From CF-46 sp963760735 (lineage in GTDB: Bacteria; Chloroflexota; Limnocylindria; Limnocylindrales; CSP1-4), in contig CAVXEB010000004.1 of NCBI GenBank assembly GCA_963760735.1, positions 744,001 to 808,000 of the forward strand: a DNA stretch of 64,000 nt, written 5' to 3'. This document shows, piece after piece, positions 25,182 to 33,821 of the stretch (positions are counted from its first letter, which is position 1; each line of letters opens with the position of its first letter). A program made the position numbers and the translations under genes. The notes under the pieces were generated by a model. That model was not told the DNA's origin. It did not search any database and was given only the letters and a program-made list of their open reading frames with translations.

Positions 25182-27007
25182 GCGACGCGCCTCGGCGTCC
25201 AGATGACCTGGGCCGGAAGGTCCGCGCCGGGGAGCGGGGCGTCGGCGTCGGTCTCGATGCCCTCGACGAAGACCCGAACGAGCCGCTCGTCGAGCTGCGT
25301 CCCGGCCGCGTCCTCGAGCCGGGTGAGGGCCTCGCGGAGGTCGAGCCGCTTGCGGTACGGCCGCGTCGTCGTCATCGCCGAGAAGGCGTCGCCGACGGCG
25401 AGGATCCGGGCGATCAGCGGGATCTCCTCGCCCTCGAGCCGCTCGAGGTAGCCGTCGCCGTCCCACCGCTCGTGGTGGTGACGGATCCCGGCCCGCACGA
25501 CCTCGAGGTCCGGCACGTCGCGGACGATCGAGTCGCCGAGGGCCACGTGCTGTTTCACGATCTCGTACTCGCCGTCCGTCAGCTTGCCGGGCTTGCGGAG
25601 GATCGCGTCGGGGATGCCGATCTTGCCCACGTCGTGGAGGAGACCCGCGACGTGGATCGACCGGATGAGGTCGGGGTCCAGGTCGAGCCGGCGGGCCAGG
25701 TAGACCCCGTACCGGGCGACGTCCTCGGAGTGCCGCTTCGTGTAGCGGTCCTTCGTGTCGACCGCGAGGACGAGCCCGTGGAGGATGTCGAAGCCGGAGG
25801 TCGGAGCTTCATCGGCCGCGGACGCGTCGGCGACCTGGATCGTGTCGCCGCCCGATGCCTTTGCCTCGCCCAGGACGCGGGCGACCGTCGCGAGGAGGAC
25901 GGTCACCGAGGAGCCGTGCACCGGATACGTGCAGAGCCCGGCACTGACGGTGACCGGGAGGCGCTCGGTCGCCTCGAACTGCAGACTCAGATCGGCCAGC
26001 GCGGTCCGCAGGCCGATCAGGGCGGGCTCGAGGTCGGCGACGGATTCGGCCGGGGCGATGACGAGGAACTCGTCCGGACCGTAGCGGCCGAGCACGGCCG
26101 CGGGCGGGAGCTGTCGGCGGAGCTCCGCGGCGACCGCAAGCAGCGCCTCGTCGCCGGCTCGATGGCCGTGGTTGTCGTTGAGCAGGCGGAAGTTGTCGAT
26201 GTCGACCAGGGCGACGCCGAGCGGAGTGCCCGCCGCACGTGCCACCTCGATGTCATCCGCGAGGTGGGCGACGAGCGCGCCATGGTTCAGGAACCCGGTC
26301 AGCGGGTCCCGCTGGGTCGACTCGACGAGGGCCGCGGTCTGACGCGTCAGCCGGCCCTGGGCGGATCGGAAGATCAGGAACAGGAGCGCGGCCGCGACGA
26401 TCGCCGCAGTGAGCGTGACGAGCACGACGTCGCGGCGGACGCCGTCGAGCCGCTCGAGGATCGGGACCGCGTCGCGCCAGATCCCGACGACGGCCCGGAC
26501 CTGGCCGCCCGTGCTGATCGGGAGGAACTCGCGCAGGACGGTCGGCGTACCCAGATCCCCGGGCCCGGCGGCGGCCTCGGCGATGGGCACCAGGCCGACG
26601 CTCGCCTGACCCGATTCGATCGTCTGGGCCGGCCCGCCCAGGCCCATGCTCACGCCGGCCAGGGCGGGATCGCTGGCCGCGACGATCGTCCCGTCCAGGC
26701 GCCGGAGCTCGACGCGGAGGATCTCGCGGGGACCGGTCAGCGCCGCGAGGTCATCCTGGAGGGCCGCCCGGGTCGAGGCGGACGGTCCGGTCGAGGGATC
26801 GAGGTCGCGCAGCTGGAGCGTGCCGTTGAGGACGGCTCGGACCGTGGCGGAATCGCTCGCCACGATCGTGTTCAGCGTGCCCGTCGAGAAATGCAGAGAG
26901 ACCATGACGGCCTGGGCGGTCGCCGTGATCCCGATGATCGCGAGGAACGCGCCGAAGACGAGCAGGAGCAGCAGCGGCCGGCGCGCCCGCGGCTGGGAGC
27001 CGAACAT
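25178..27007 (-). CDS. Membrane GGDEF plus HD-GYP protein (cyclic-di-GMP signalling)
   Basis: 609 residues: an N-terminal span (LLLLLVFGAFLAIIGITATA), an extracytoplasmic sensor of about 160 residues, a second span (VVLVTLTAAIVAAALLFLIF), a GGDEF domain (RDPLTGFLNHGAL, VDIDNFRLLNDNHGHRAGDEAL) and an HD-GYP domain (HVAGLLHDVGKIGIPDAIL, RHHHERWDGDGY). The cyclase signature reads YGPDEF rather than GGDEF, and the GYP motif reads GYL, so one or both activities may be changed; the HD metal residues are kept. It overlaps the downstream surface-protein gene (GTGA), with which it is probably co-expressed. Confidence 0.9.
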   Translation of the reverse strand: MFGSQPRARRPLLLLLVFGAFLAIIGITATAQAVMVSLHFSTGTLNTIVASDSATVRAVLNGTLQLRDLDPSTGPSASTRAALQDDLAALTGPREILRVELRRLDGTIVAASDPALAGVSMGLGGPAQTIESGQASVGLVPIAEAAAGPGDLGTPTVLREFLPISTGGQVRAVVGIWRDAVPILERLDGVRRDVVLVTLTAAIVAAALLFLIFRSAQGRLTRQTAALVESTQRDPLTGFLNHGALVAHLADDIEVARAAGTPLGVALVDIDNFRLLNDNHGHRAGDEALLAVAAELRRQLPPAAVLGRYGPDEFLVIAPAESVADLEPALIGLRTALADLSLQFEATERLPVTVSAGLCTYPVHGSSVTVLLATVARVLGEAKASGGDTIQVADASAADEAPTSGFDILHGLVLAVDTKDRYTKRHSEDVARYGVYLARRLDLDPDLIRSIHVAGLLHDVGKIGIPDAILRKPGKLTDGEYEIVKQHVALGDSIVRDVPDLEVVRAGIRHHHERWDGDGYLERLEGEEIPLIARILAVGDAFSAMTTTRPYRKRLDLREALTRLEDAAGTQLDERLVRVFVEGIETDADAPLPGADLPAQVIWTPRRVA

Positions 27008-27148
27008 GATCGAACCTCCTCAGGCACGGAACCCGGAAGAGGTCGAGCGTATGGACCGATGGGCGGGCGCCCCATGACCGCAAAGTCCCATCCGCGGGCT
27101 AGTCGACTGCGCGCACCACTCCGGCCGCCGTCGACGCCGGCCGCCGGC

Positions 27149-27643
27149 CTACCAGCGCCAGCCGGGGAGCGCTTCGAGGTCCTCGGCCTGGTCGGGGTCG
27201 AGCGTCCCGGCGCGCCGACGGCCCCGGTACGTCGATTCCCAGACCCCGAGCGGGAAGCCCTCTCTCGTCGTGGCGCCGGCAGCGAACGGCAGGCTCACAC
27301 CGGACGCGATCGCCTCGCGGGCGAACGAGAGCCCGCTGTCGAAGAAGGCGTCGGTCATCCGCCAGCCGCCCGCGCCGTCGGGCGCCAGCGTCTGACGATC
27401 GACGAAGCACCACGCCCAGTCCTGGCCGGCCTCGAGGGTCTGCATGATCGGGTGGGCCGAGGCGTGGAAGTGCTTCGTCGCGTGCCGGTTGGGGCTCGAA
27501 TCGCAGCAGTTCGTGGCGCCGCAGGTCAGGCACTGGCGGAGGTGGACCCATGTGGCGCCGATCGCGAGACACGCCTCGCAGCCGGCGGCGGGCGCCGGCA
27601 CGTCAGCGGCGATCTGGTCGAGATGCCCACACGTGGCCTGCAC
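27149..27643 (-). CDS. UBP-type zinc finger protein
   Basis: 164 residues from a GTG start. Cys/His ligands are laid out as CGHLDQI, CEACLAIG, LRQCLTCGATNCCDSS, then HATKHFHASAHPIM, the pattern of the zinc finger of ubiquitin-specific proteases; WCFVDRQTL follows. Bacterial homologues are common as small stand-alone proteins of unknown role. The C-terminal half (about 75 residues) has no recognised domain. A TACCGT box 6 nt before the GTG suggests a leaderless transcript. Confidence 0.85.
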   Translation of the reverse strand: MQATCGHLDQIAADVPAPAAGCEACLAIGATWVHLRQCLTCGATNCCDSSPNRHATKHFHASAHPIMQTLEAGQDWAWCFVDRQTLAPDGAGGWRMTDAFFDSGLSFAREAIASGVSLPFAAGATTREGFPLGVWESTYRGRRRAGTLDPDQAEDLEALPGWRW

Positions 27644-27649
27644 GGCCCG

Positions 27650-27655
27650 ACGGTA
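27650..27655 (-). promoter_or_regulatory. -10 box giving a leaderless start for the zinc-finger gene
   Basis: TACCGT on the minus strand, separated by CGGGCC from the GTG at 27643. No clear -35. Confidence 0.4.
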
Positions 27656-27744
27656 CAGGATTCGCCGTCTGTGGCCTCCCGGCGGCCGGCGACCCGCGCT
27701 CGATTCCCCTCGACGGAACGATGGCCGGCCGCCAGAATTGAGGC

Positions 27745-28773
27745 ATGAACGGCAACGGCAACGGCAACAGCCCGCGTCATCGACGGCCGCGGCCGGAGCG
27801 CCCGGCGGACGGCGCCGACGGAGCGTCGTCGGCCGGCGATCCGATCGTGGCGCCGACGATCGAGGCGACCGCCACCAACGCCCGGTGGCGTGCCCTCCTC
27901 GCCGAAGGCGGGCCGATCCTCGCCGACGGCGCGATGGGCACGATGCTGTTCGCGTCGGGCCTCCAGTTCGGCGATCCGCCCGAGGCCTGGAACGTCAGTC
28001 ACCCCGAGGTCGTCCGGCGGATCCACCGCGGCTACCTCGATGCCGGCTCGCGGATCGTGATGACGAACACGTTCGGCGGGAACCGGCTCCGGCTCCGGCT
28101 CCACGGCCTGGACTCCCGCGTCGCCGAGCTGAACCGGACCGCGGCGATCCTGCTCCGCGCCGAGGTCGACGCCGCGGGCGGACATGCCCTCGTCGCCGGC
28201 GACATCGGGCCGAGCGGCGAGATCATGGCGCCGCTCGGGACGCTCGACGAGGACGAGGCGGTCGACGTCTTCGGGGAGCAGGCGGCGGCGTTGATCGCGG
28301 GTGGCGTCGACCTGATCTGGATCGAGACGATGAGCCTCCTGTCCGAGATCACGGCGGCGATCCGCGGTGCCCGGCGAGCCTCGCCGACGATCCCGCTGAT
28401 CGCGACGATGACGTTCGACACGCGCGGTCACACGATGATGGGCGTCTCCCCCGAGCAGGCGGCCCGGGCGCTCCTCGCCGCGGGCGCCGACGCGATCGGC
28501 GGGAACTGCGGCAACGGCCCGGACGAGCTCCTGCCCGTGGTCGAGCAGATGCGCGCCGTCGCCCCGGACGCGGTCCTCGTCGCGAAGTCGAACGCCGGGA
28601 TGCCGGAGCTGGTCGACCTCCGCGCCGTCTACCGGGCCGATCCGGCGACGATGGCCGAGGCCGGGCTCGGGTTCCGCCGCGCGGGAGCCCGGATCATCGG
28701 CGCCTGCTGCGGATCGACGCCGGCCCACCTGGCCGCGATGGCCGAGGCGCTGGCGCTCGCCGAGCCGGTCTGA
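27745..28773 (+). CDS. Homocysteine S-methyltransferase family protein
   Basis: 342 residues. After a disordered Asn/Gly/Arg-rich N-terminus (about 45 residues) the barrel has ILADGAMGTMLFASGL, MTNTFGGNR, IWIETMS, and the zinc cysteines in GGNCGNG and GACCGSTPAH. This is the fold of betaine- or methylmethionine-homocysteine methyltransferases and of the first domain of MetH; the methyl donor cannot be told from sequence, and no MetH domains 2-4 are nearby. Methionine synthesis or methyl-group recycling is the likely role. Confidence 0.88.
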   Translation: MNGNGNGNSPRHRRPRPERPADGADGASSAGDPIVAPTIEATATNARWRALLAEGGPILADGAMGTMLFASGLQFGDPPEAWNVSHPEVVRRIHRGYLDAGSRIVMTNTFGGNRLRLRLHGLDSRVAELNRTAAILLRAEVDAAGGHALVAGDIGPSGEIMAPLGTLDEDEAVDVFGEQAAALIAGGVDLIWIETMSLLSEITAAIRGARRASPTIPLIATMTFDTRGHTMMGVSPEQAARALLAAGADAIGGNCGNGPDELLPVVEQMRAVAPDAVLVAKSNAGMPELVDLRAVYRADPATMAEAGLGFRRAGARIIGACCGSTPAHLAAMAEALALAEPV

Positions 28774-28788
28774 CGCGCCGGCCGCTCC

Positions 28789-29406
28789 TCAGTGGGCGGC
28801 GTCCTCGGCGAGCCGCTCGCCTGCCTCGATCCGCACCGGCAGCCGGTTCTCCGCCGGCGTCAGCGGGCACGAGAACTGCGGTGCGTACACGCACGACGGG
28901 TGGTACGCCAGGTTGAAGTCGATCGCGTACGTCCCGTCGTCGTCCGGCTCCAGGTCGAGGTAGCGCCCGGCGCCGTAGGTCTCGGTTCCGCTCGTCGCGT
29001 CGAGGAACGGCAGGAACAGCGAGCCGTCGTGGTGCGCGCCCTCCAGCTCGTACGCCGTCAGGCGGCGTGGCTCGCCGTCGAGCTCGAACGTGAAGGTCCC
29101 CGCCCGGCGGGCCGGCCGCAGCCGGTTGTCCGAGGTCGGGATCTGGAAGTTCGACAGCTCGTCGCCTTCATAGGGCGCCAGGGTCAGCCCCTCGAAGACG
29201 AGATCGACGTTCACGGGGTAGTAGGGCAGCCCCGTGAACTCGTCGCGCTCGACCTGCGGGATGGGGCTGCCCGGGGCGGTCTTGAAGAATTCGTCCTTCT
29301 CGGCGCGGTACCCCTGGATCGCCCCGACGTAGTCGTGCGGCCCGTCGTGGTGATGATGCTCGTGCTCGTGCTCGTCGCCGTGGTCGTGGTCGTGGTCGGT
29401 CGTCAT
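28789..29406 (-). CDS. DUF1684 family protein with His-rich N-terminus
   Basis: 205 residues. The first 25 residues are mostly His, Asp and Glu, a likely metal-binding or low-complexity tag. The core matches DUF1684: YRAEKDEFF near the N-terminus, SLFLPFLDATSGTETYGAGRYLDL, then YHPSCVYAPQFSCPLTPAENRLPV. The C.Y.P...CP.P...N.L...I signature of the family is intact. Function is unknown in general. A TAGACT box lies 9 nt upstream of the ATG. The cupin gene ends 38 nt upstream on the same strand. Confidence 0.85.
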   Translation of the reverse strand: MTTDHDHDHGDEHEHEHHHHDGPHDYVGAIQGYRAEKDEFFKTAPGSPIPQVERDEFTGLPYYPVNVDLVFEGLTLAPYEGDELSNFQIPTSDNRLRPARRAGTFTFELDGEPRRLTAYELEGAHHDGSLFLPFLDATSGTETYGAGRYLDLEPDDDGTYAIDFNLAYHPSCVYAPQFSCPLTPAENRLPVRIEAGERLAEDAAH

Positions 29407-29444
29407 CGTCGCCGAAGTCTACGCGGCGGCGCGGCGACGACGTG

Positions 29445-29843
29445 TCAGGCGTGCTCCTCGTCGGCGTCGGCCTCGGCCTTCGTCCGGTGGATCGTGCCGG
29501 GCGCGTGCTGCGGCGGCGCGTACACCGTATAGAGCTTGAGATCGACCGTCCCGGCGTTGACGATGTTATGGCGTGTCCCGGCGGGCACATGGACGAGGTA
29601 GCCGGCAGACACCTGGCCATGCTCGCTTCCGAGCGTCGTGATCCCTTCGCCTTCGACGAAGACGAGGACCTGGTCGACGTCGGTGTGGACCTCCTCGCCG
29701 ATCTCGCCGCCCGGCGGGATGCTCATCACGACGACCTGGGCGTGCGGACCGGTCGAGACGACCTCACGGAAGAATCGGTTGCGCTTCGCTCGCGCGACAA
29801 TATCGACGACGTAGGGCTCGAAGGCCTTCTGGATCAGCGTCAT
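29445..29843 (-). CDS. Single-domain cupin protein
   Basis: 132 residues from the ATG giving MTLIQKAFEPYV, with AGGGG about 7 nt upstream. The beta-barrel motifs are present: PPGGEIGEEVHTDVDQVLVFVEGEG (cupin motif 1 with His and Glu ligands, positions about 42-66) and AGYLVHVPAGTRHNIVNAG (motif 2 with the last His). Small cupins of this kind are usually metal-binding; many are annotated as mannose-6-phosphate isomerase-like without evidence. No specific substrate can be assigned. Confidence 0.88.
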   Translation of the reverse strand: MTLIQKAFEPYVVDIVARAKRNRFFREVVSTGPHAQVVVMSIPPGGEIGEEVHTDVDQVLVFVEGEGITTLGSEHGQVSAGYLVHVPAGTRHNIVNAGTVDLKLYTVYAPPQHAPGTIHRTKAEADADEEHA

Positions 29844-29937
29844 TGCGTTCCCCTTTCGCCATGACGCTGCACCGGCTCGGAGCGCGCGGCAAGGGCTACT
29901 CGTCACGAATCCACGGAATCCGGACACCCGGTGTCGG

Positions 29938-30020
29938 CGGAGAGGGTGGGATTCGAACCCACGGACCTTTCGGTCAACGGTTTTCAAGACCGTCGCAATC
30001 GACCGCTCTGCCACCTCTCC
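29938..30020 (-). tRNA. tRNA-Ser(TGA)
   Basis: Minus strand, acceptor GGAGAGG/CCTCTCC, anticodon stem ACGGT/ACCGT with loop CTTGAAA (anticodon TGA, reads UCA and wobble codons), long variable arm TGACCGAAAGGTC, T-loop TTCGAAT. The 3' CCA is not encoded (CCG follows). It lies in the same direction as serS, 0.8 kb downstream of it. Confidence 0.94.
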
Positions 30021-30036
30021 GACCGCGAGGATAGCG

Positions 30037-30831
30037 TCAGCCGAGGTCGTGGACGACCCAGACGTTGACGTCGTCGGAGACGCCCGTGTCCCGCTCGCGG
30101 TCGATCGAGAGTGTCGACGTGGCGCGCGGGATCACGTACTCGCCCGTCGCGGGCAACGACATCCCACTCCACGACTCCCAATCGGCGACGGATCCCCGCA
30201 TCGTCATCGACTCGGGCGACCCGCGGACGATGCGGCCGCCGAGCCGGACATGGAGCCGGATCCACGGATCGAACGGTTGACCATCCGCCCGCGTCCACCG
30301 GGCGTAGTGGTCGATCGCCGCGAGCGGATAGCGGTCCTTCCATGTCGGCCGGAGGCAGGCGATCACCGCCCGGAAGCCGGCCGACCGCGCAGCTGCCTTC
30401 ATCGCTTCGACCATCGTGCCCGACAGGCCGCCGCCGTGGAGGTCCGGCCGGACGACGATCTGCATGGCGCCGAGCGTGTCCGGAGCACGTCCGGCGTCGC
30501 GGTCGGCAACGCCGCGGAGACCCTGTTCGATCCATCCCGCGGGCAGACCGTCGTCCGTGCCGTCCCAGTGCAACGGCATCGAATTGGCGATCGCGACGAA
30601 CGCCCCGGCCGCGTCGGTGAGGGCCAGCTGGAAGTCGGGCCAGTCGCGATCCGCGTGCCCGAAGAGCTCGCTCGCCTGCTCGTGCGCCCGCATGAACTCC
30701 GGCCAGACGGCCGCCATCGCCGCGTTGAGCCCGGTCTCGGTCTCGGGCCGCTCGGCGAACGTGCCGATCGAGTGGCCGTCCGGCAGGCGGAGACCAATGG
30801 CCTCGAGGCGCGCCCGAGTCGTCGAGCTCAT
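30037..30831 (-). CDS. GNAT-like acetyltransferase
   Basis: 264 residues. MQIVVRPDLHGGGLSGTMVEAMKAAARSAGF resembles the acetyl-CoA-binding motif A of GNAT enzymes (V...RG.G.....M...A), embedded near residue 125. The remainder (ARWTRADGQPFDPWIRLHVRLG) is like long GNAT proteins annotated as N-acetyltransferases without known substrate. It follows serS by 6 nt, so it is probably in the greA-lysS-serS transcript. Confidence 0.65.
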   Translation of the reverse strand: MSSTTRARLEAIGLRLPDGHSIGTFAERPETETGLNAAMAAVWPEFMRAHEQASELFGHADRDWPDFQLALTDAAGAFVAIANSMPLHWDGTDDGLPAGWIEQGLRGVADRDAGRAPDTLGAMQIVVRPDLHGGGLSGTMVEAMKAAARSAGFRAVIACLRPTWKDRYPLAAIDHYARWTRADGQPFDPWIRLHVRLGGRIVRGSPESMTMRGSVADWESWSGMSLPATGEYVIPRATSTLSIDRERDTGVSDDVNVWVVHDLG

Positions 30832-30837
30832 CTCGCG

Positions 30838-32172
30838 TTAGAGGCTGTCGCGACCGAACGCGGGGCGCAGGACCTCGGGCACCTCGACGGAGCCGTCGGC
30901 GCGCTGGTAGGTCTCGAGGAGCGCCGCCACGACGCGAGGAAGCGCAAGACCCGAGCCATTGAGCGTGTGGACGAGCTCCGGCTTTGCGCCCGGCTCCGGC
31001 CGCCAGCGGATCGCCATCCGACGCGCCTGGTAGTCGCGGAAGTTCGAGCACGAGCTCACCTCGAGCCACTTCTCGACGCCGGGCGCCCAGACCTCGAGGT
31101 CGTACTTCTTCGCCTGGACAAAGCCCATCTCACGGGTCGACATCAGGAGGACGCGGTAGGCGAGGCCGAGCCGCTGCAGGAGGACCTCCGCTCGTCCCGT
31201 CAGCCACTCGAGCGCGGCGGGTGAGTCGTCGGGCTTCTCGAAGAAGACCATCTCGACCTTGTCGAACTGGTGGACGCGGAGGATGCCGCGGGTGTCCTTG
31301 CCCGCGGCCCCTGCCTCCCGCCGGAAGCACGGCGAGTACGCCGCGTAGCGGATCGGCAGCTGCTCCGCGTCAAGGATCTCGTCACGGTGGAGATTCGTGA
31401 CCGGGACCTCGGCCGTCGGGACCAGGTACAGCTCGTCGCGGGTGACGACGTACATCTGGTCTTCCTTGTCCGGGATGTTGCCCGTGCCGGTCGCCGACGC
31501 GGTGTTGGCCACGACCGGCGGCCAGACCTCGGTCATGCCGTTCTCGCGGGTGTGGACATCGAGGAACCAGTTGATCAGGGCCCGCTGGAGCTGGGAGCCA
31601 GCGCCCTTGTAGACGGGGAAGCCGGAGCCCGCGATCTTCGCGCCGCGCGGGTTGTCGATGATGTCGAGGTCGGTCGCGATGTCCCAGTGCGGTCGGCGGT
31701 GCCACGTCGCGCCGCCGGACGGTGCGTCCGCGCCGATGTCGCCATCGAACGGCTGGTCGACCGGCAGGAGCTCGCCCCACGTCCGGACGGTGACATTGGC
31801 ATCTTCGCCGCCGACCGGAACGTCCGGATCCGCAGGGTTCGGGATCCGGAGGAGCAGCTGCTCGACCTCGGCCTCGACCGTCGCGAGCTCCGCGTCGATC
31901 GCCTCGATCTTCCGTCCGGCCTCGACCGAGGCCGTCTTCAGCTCCGCGACCTCGGGCCCGTCCGGCTTCGCCCCGGCCTTGATCGCCTCGCCGATCTGCT
32001 TGCTCGCCGCGTTCCGCTCCGCCTTCAGAGCGTCGCCGTCGCCCAGGAGCGTCCGGCGGCGCGCGTCGAGCTCCAGGACGCGGTCGACGACGGTCGGATC
32101 CTCGCCCTTGTCGATCGCGCCGCGCCGGACGGTGTCGGCGTCGTCACGAAGCCGCTGCAGCCCGACGCTCAC
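30838..32172 (-). CDS. serS: Seryl-tRNA synthetase
   Basis: 444 residues starting at a GTG that overlaps the lysS stop (GTGA). The N-terminal coiled-coil arm (RLRDDADTVRRGAIDKG through IDAELATVEAEVEQLLLRIPN, residues about 5-105) grips the long variable arm of tRNA-Ser. The class II core shows GSGFPVYKGAGSQLQRALINWF (motif 1 area, positions about 180-200), FRREAGAAGKDTRGILRVHQFDK (motif 2) and LNGSGLALPRVVAALLE (motif 3). Complete and canonical. Confidence 0.95.
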   Translation of the reverse strand: MSVGLQRLRDDADTVRRGAIDKGEDPTVVDRVLELDARRRTLLGDGDALKAERNAASKQIGEAIKAGAKPDGPEVAELKTASVEAGRKIEAIDAELATVEAEVEQLLLRIPNPADPDVPVGGEDANVTVRTWGELLPVDQPFDGDIGADAPSGGATWHRRPHWDIATDLDIIDNPRGAKIAGSGFPVYKGAGSQLQRALINWFLDVHTRENGMTEVWPPVVANTASATGTGNIPDKEDQMYVVTRDELYLVPTAEVPVTNLHRDEILDAEQLPIRYAAYSPCFRREAGAAGKDTRGILRVHQFDKVEMVFFEKPDDSPAALEWLTGRAEVLLQRLGLAYRVLLMSTREMGFVQAKKYDLEVWAPGVEKWLEVSSCSNFRDYQARRMAIRWRPEPGAKPELVHTLNGSGLALPRVVAALLETYQRADGSVEVPEVLRPAFGRDSL

Positions 32173-33761
32173 GCCGGCACCTGCCCGGATGCGACCCGGA
32201 GACGCTCGACGACGAACTCGGGATCGAGCGACGCGAGGAGCCAGCCCGCTCGGGGCCCATTCGTCCGGCCGAGAAACGCGGCGTAGATCGCGGCGAAGGC
32301 GCGGCCGTTCGCGAGCCCGTGATCGATCGCGACGGAGAAGATCCGGTCCTGCCATCCCTCACCCGAGGTGGGCGCCGGGCCGGCCTCTGCCAGCGCCCCA
32401 AGGTACCCACGCTGGTCGTCGTCGAGCGCGAGGAGCGCCTCGATCGGCGGATCCTCACGGACCGCCACGATCGCCCGCTCCGGTGCATAGGCCTCGAGCC
32501 ACGCGCGCGCCGCCCGGACCCGCTCGTCCAGGATCGCCTCCTCGCGCGTCGTGAGCTCGCTCCCCTTCTCCGCATCGATCCGCGTCCGGATGTCGACGTT
32601 CGGGATCTGGGCGAGGAGGGCGAGGTGGCCGAACGCGGGCCGGAACGCCGCCGCCTCGGCCACGACGTCGGCGCGGGGATCCAGCAGCGAGTAGGCGAAC
32701 GTGCCCGCGTATCCCGGCGGCAGGTCGCCGCGGACCGGCCGGCCCGCCGTCGCGTCGGCGAACTTGTCGAACTCGTCGAACAGGCGCGGCACGGCGTCCG
32801 TCCCGACCGGATCGAAGTCGACCGCGTGGTTCGGCCTGGGGCGCAGGAAGAAGAACCGGAGCTGCTCGGGCGGGATCACCTCGACGATCTCGTGGGCGGC
32901 GGCGCCGCGGCCCTTGGACGTCGACATCTTCTTGCCGCCGATGTTGATGAACTCGTACGGGACGTTCAACGGCGGCTCCCGCTCGAAGACCTCGCGGGCG
33001 ATCGCATCGGAGCGATCGCGCGACCCGCCGGCCGTCGAGAGGTCCTTGCCGCAGGGTTCGATCGTCACGCCGAAGAGCGACCATTGCGCCGCCCACTCGA
33101 GGTTCCAGGGGAGCTTGGCCCGCCCGCCGAACGGGGAGACCCAGCCGGAGTGGCCGCAGCCCGTCGCCCACGTGACGAGGTTCGACCGGCACTCGTAGAA
33201 CACCCGCTCGCCGTCCCACTGCGTCACGATCGTGGTCCCGATCCGGCCGCAGCTCTCGCAGATCACGTTGACTGGGTGCCAGCTGTCGGGATGCTGCACG
33301 TTCGCAACCCGGCGGTAGATGTCGCGGACCACGGCCGCGCGGTCCAGGGCCGTTCGGATGTAGCCGTCCATCTCACCCGTCGGGTAGATGTCGCTCATCC
33401 AGTAGTAGCGATCGGGGACGATGCCGAGGCCTTCGAAGATGTCGATGAAGACCTGGCCGTGGTGACGAGCGTATGACGCGTGGCCGTCCTGCTCCTGGTC
33501 CGGGATGTGGGCGAGGGGCTTGCCCATCGCATCCGCGACGGCGTCAGGCGTCAGCAGGGCCTGGGCGTCCATGGGATCGAGGTCGTCGACGCCGTACAGG
33601 AACGTCGTCTCGAGGCCGGCGTGGCGCAGGGCCCGGACGATGACATCGAGGATGACCGGTCCGCGGAGGCTTCCGACGTGGACCGTCCCCGACGGCGTCT
33701 TGCTGTCGTTGACGACCTGCGGTCCGCTGACGCCGGCCGCGAGCTCGTCGGCCCAGTCCAT
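32169..33761 (-). CDS. lysS: Class I lysyl-tRNA synthetase
   Basis: 530 residues of the class I (archaeal-type, Rossmann-fold) LysRS, not the usual bacterial class II enzyme: SKTPSGTVHVGSLRG carries the HIGH-type motif, GGKKMSTSKG the KMSKS motif, with zinc-type cysteines in ICESCGR and YECRSN...GCGHSG. Some bacteria (spirochaetes, alpha-proteobacteria, several Chloroflexota) use this form. Ribosome site GGGAGAGG precedes the ATG. Coupled to serS by a GTGA overlap and 60 nt downstream of greA. Confidence 0.95.
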   Translation of the reverse strand: MDWADELAAGVSGPQVVNDSKTPSGTVHVGSLRGPVILDVIVRALRHAGLETTFLYGVDDLDPMDAQALLTPDAVADAMGKPLAHIPDQEQDGHASYARHHGQVFIDIFEGLGIVPDRYYWMSDIYPTGEMDGYIRTALDRAAVVRDIYRRVANVQHPDSWHPVNVICESCGRIGTTIVTQWDGERVFYECRSNLVTWATGCGHSGWVSPFGGRAKLPWNLEWAAQWSLFGVTIEPCGKDLSTAGGSRDRSDAIAREVFEREPPLNVPYEFINIGGKKMSTSKGRGAAAHEIVEVIPPEQLRFFFLRPRPNHAVDFDPVGTDAVPRLFDEFDKFADATAGRPVRGDLPPGYAGTFAYSLLDPRADVVAEAAAFRPAFGHLALLAQIPNVDIRTRIDAEKGSELTTREEAILDERVRAARAWLEAYAPERAIVAVREDPPIEALLALDDDQRGYLGALAEAGPAPTSGEGWQDRIFSVAIDHGLANGRAFAAIYAAFLGRTNGPRAGWLLASLDPEFVVERLRVASGQVPA

Positions 33762-33821
33762 GCGTCCTCTCCCTGCCGGGTCGGGTGGTCGGTCCGTCCG
33801 GCCGCCGACCGCGGCACTCCT

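Noticed and set aside
25472..27748. A 758-codon + strand frame opposite the GGDEF/HD-GYP gene
   Set aside because: Opposite a gene with clear domains; the translation has no domain features.
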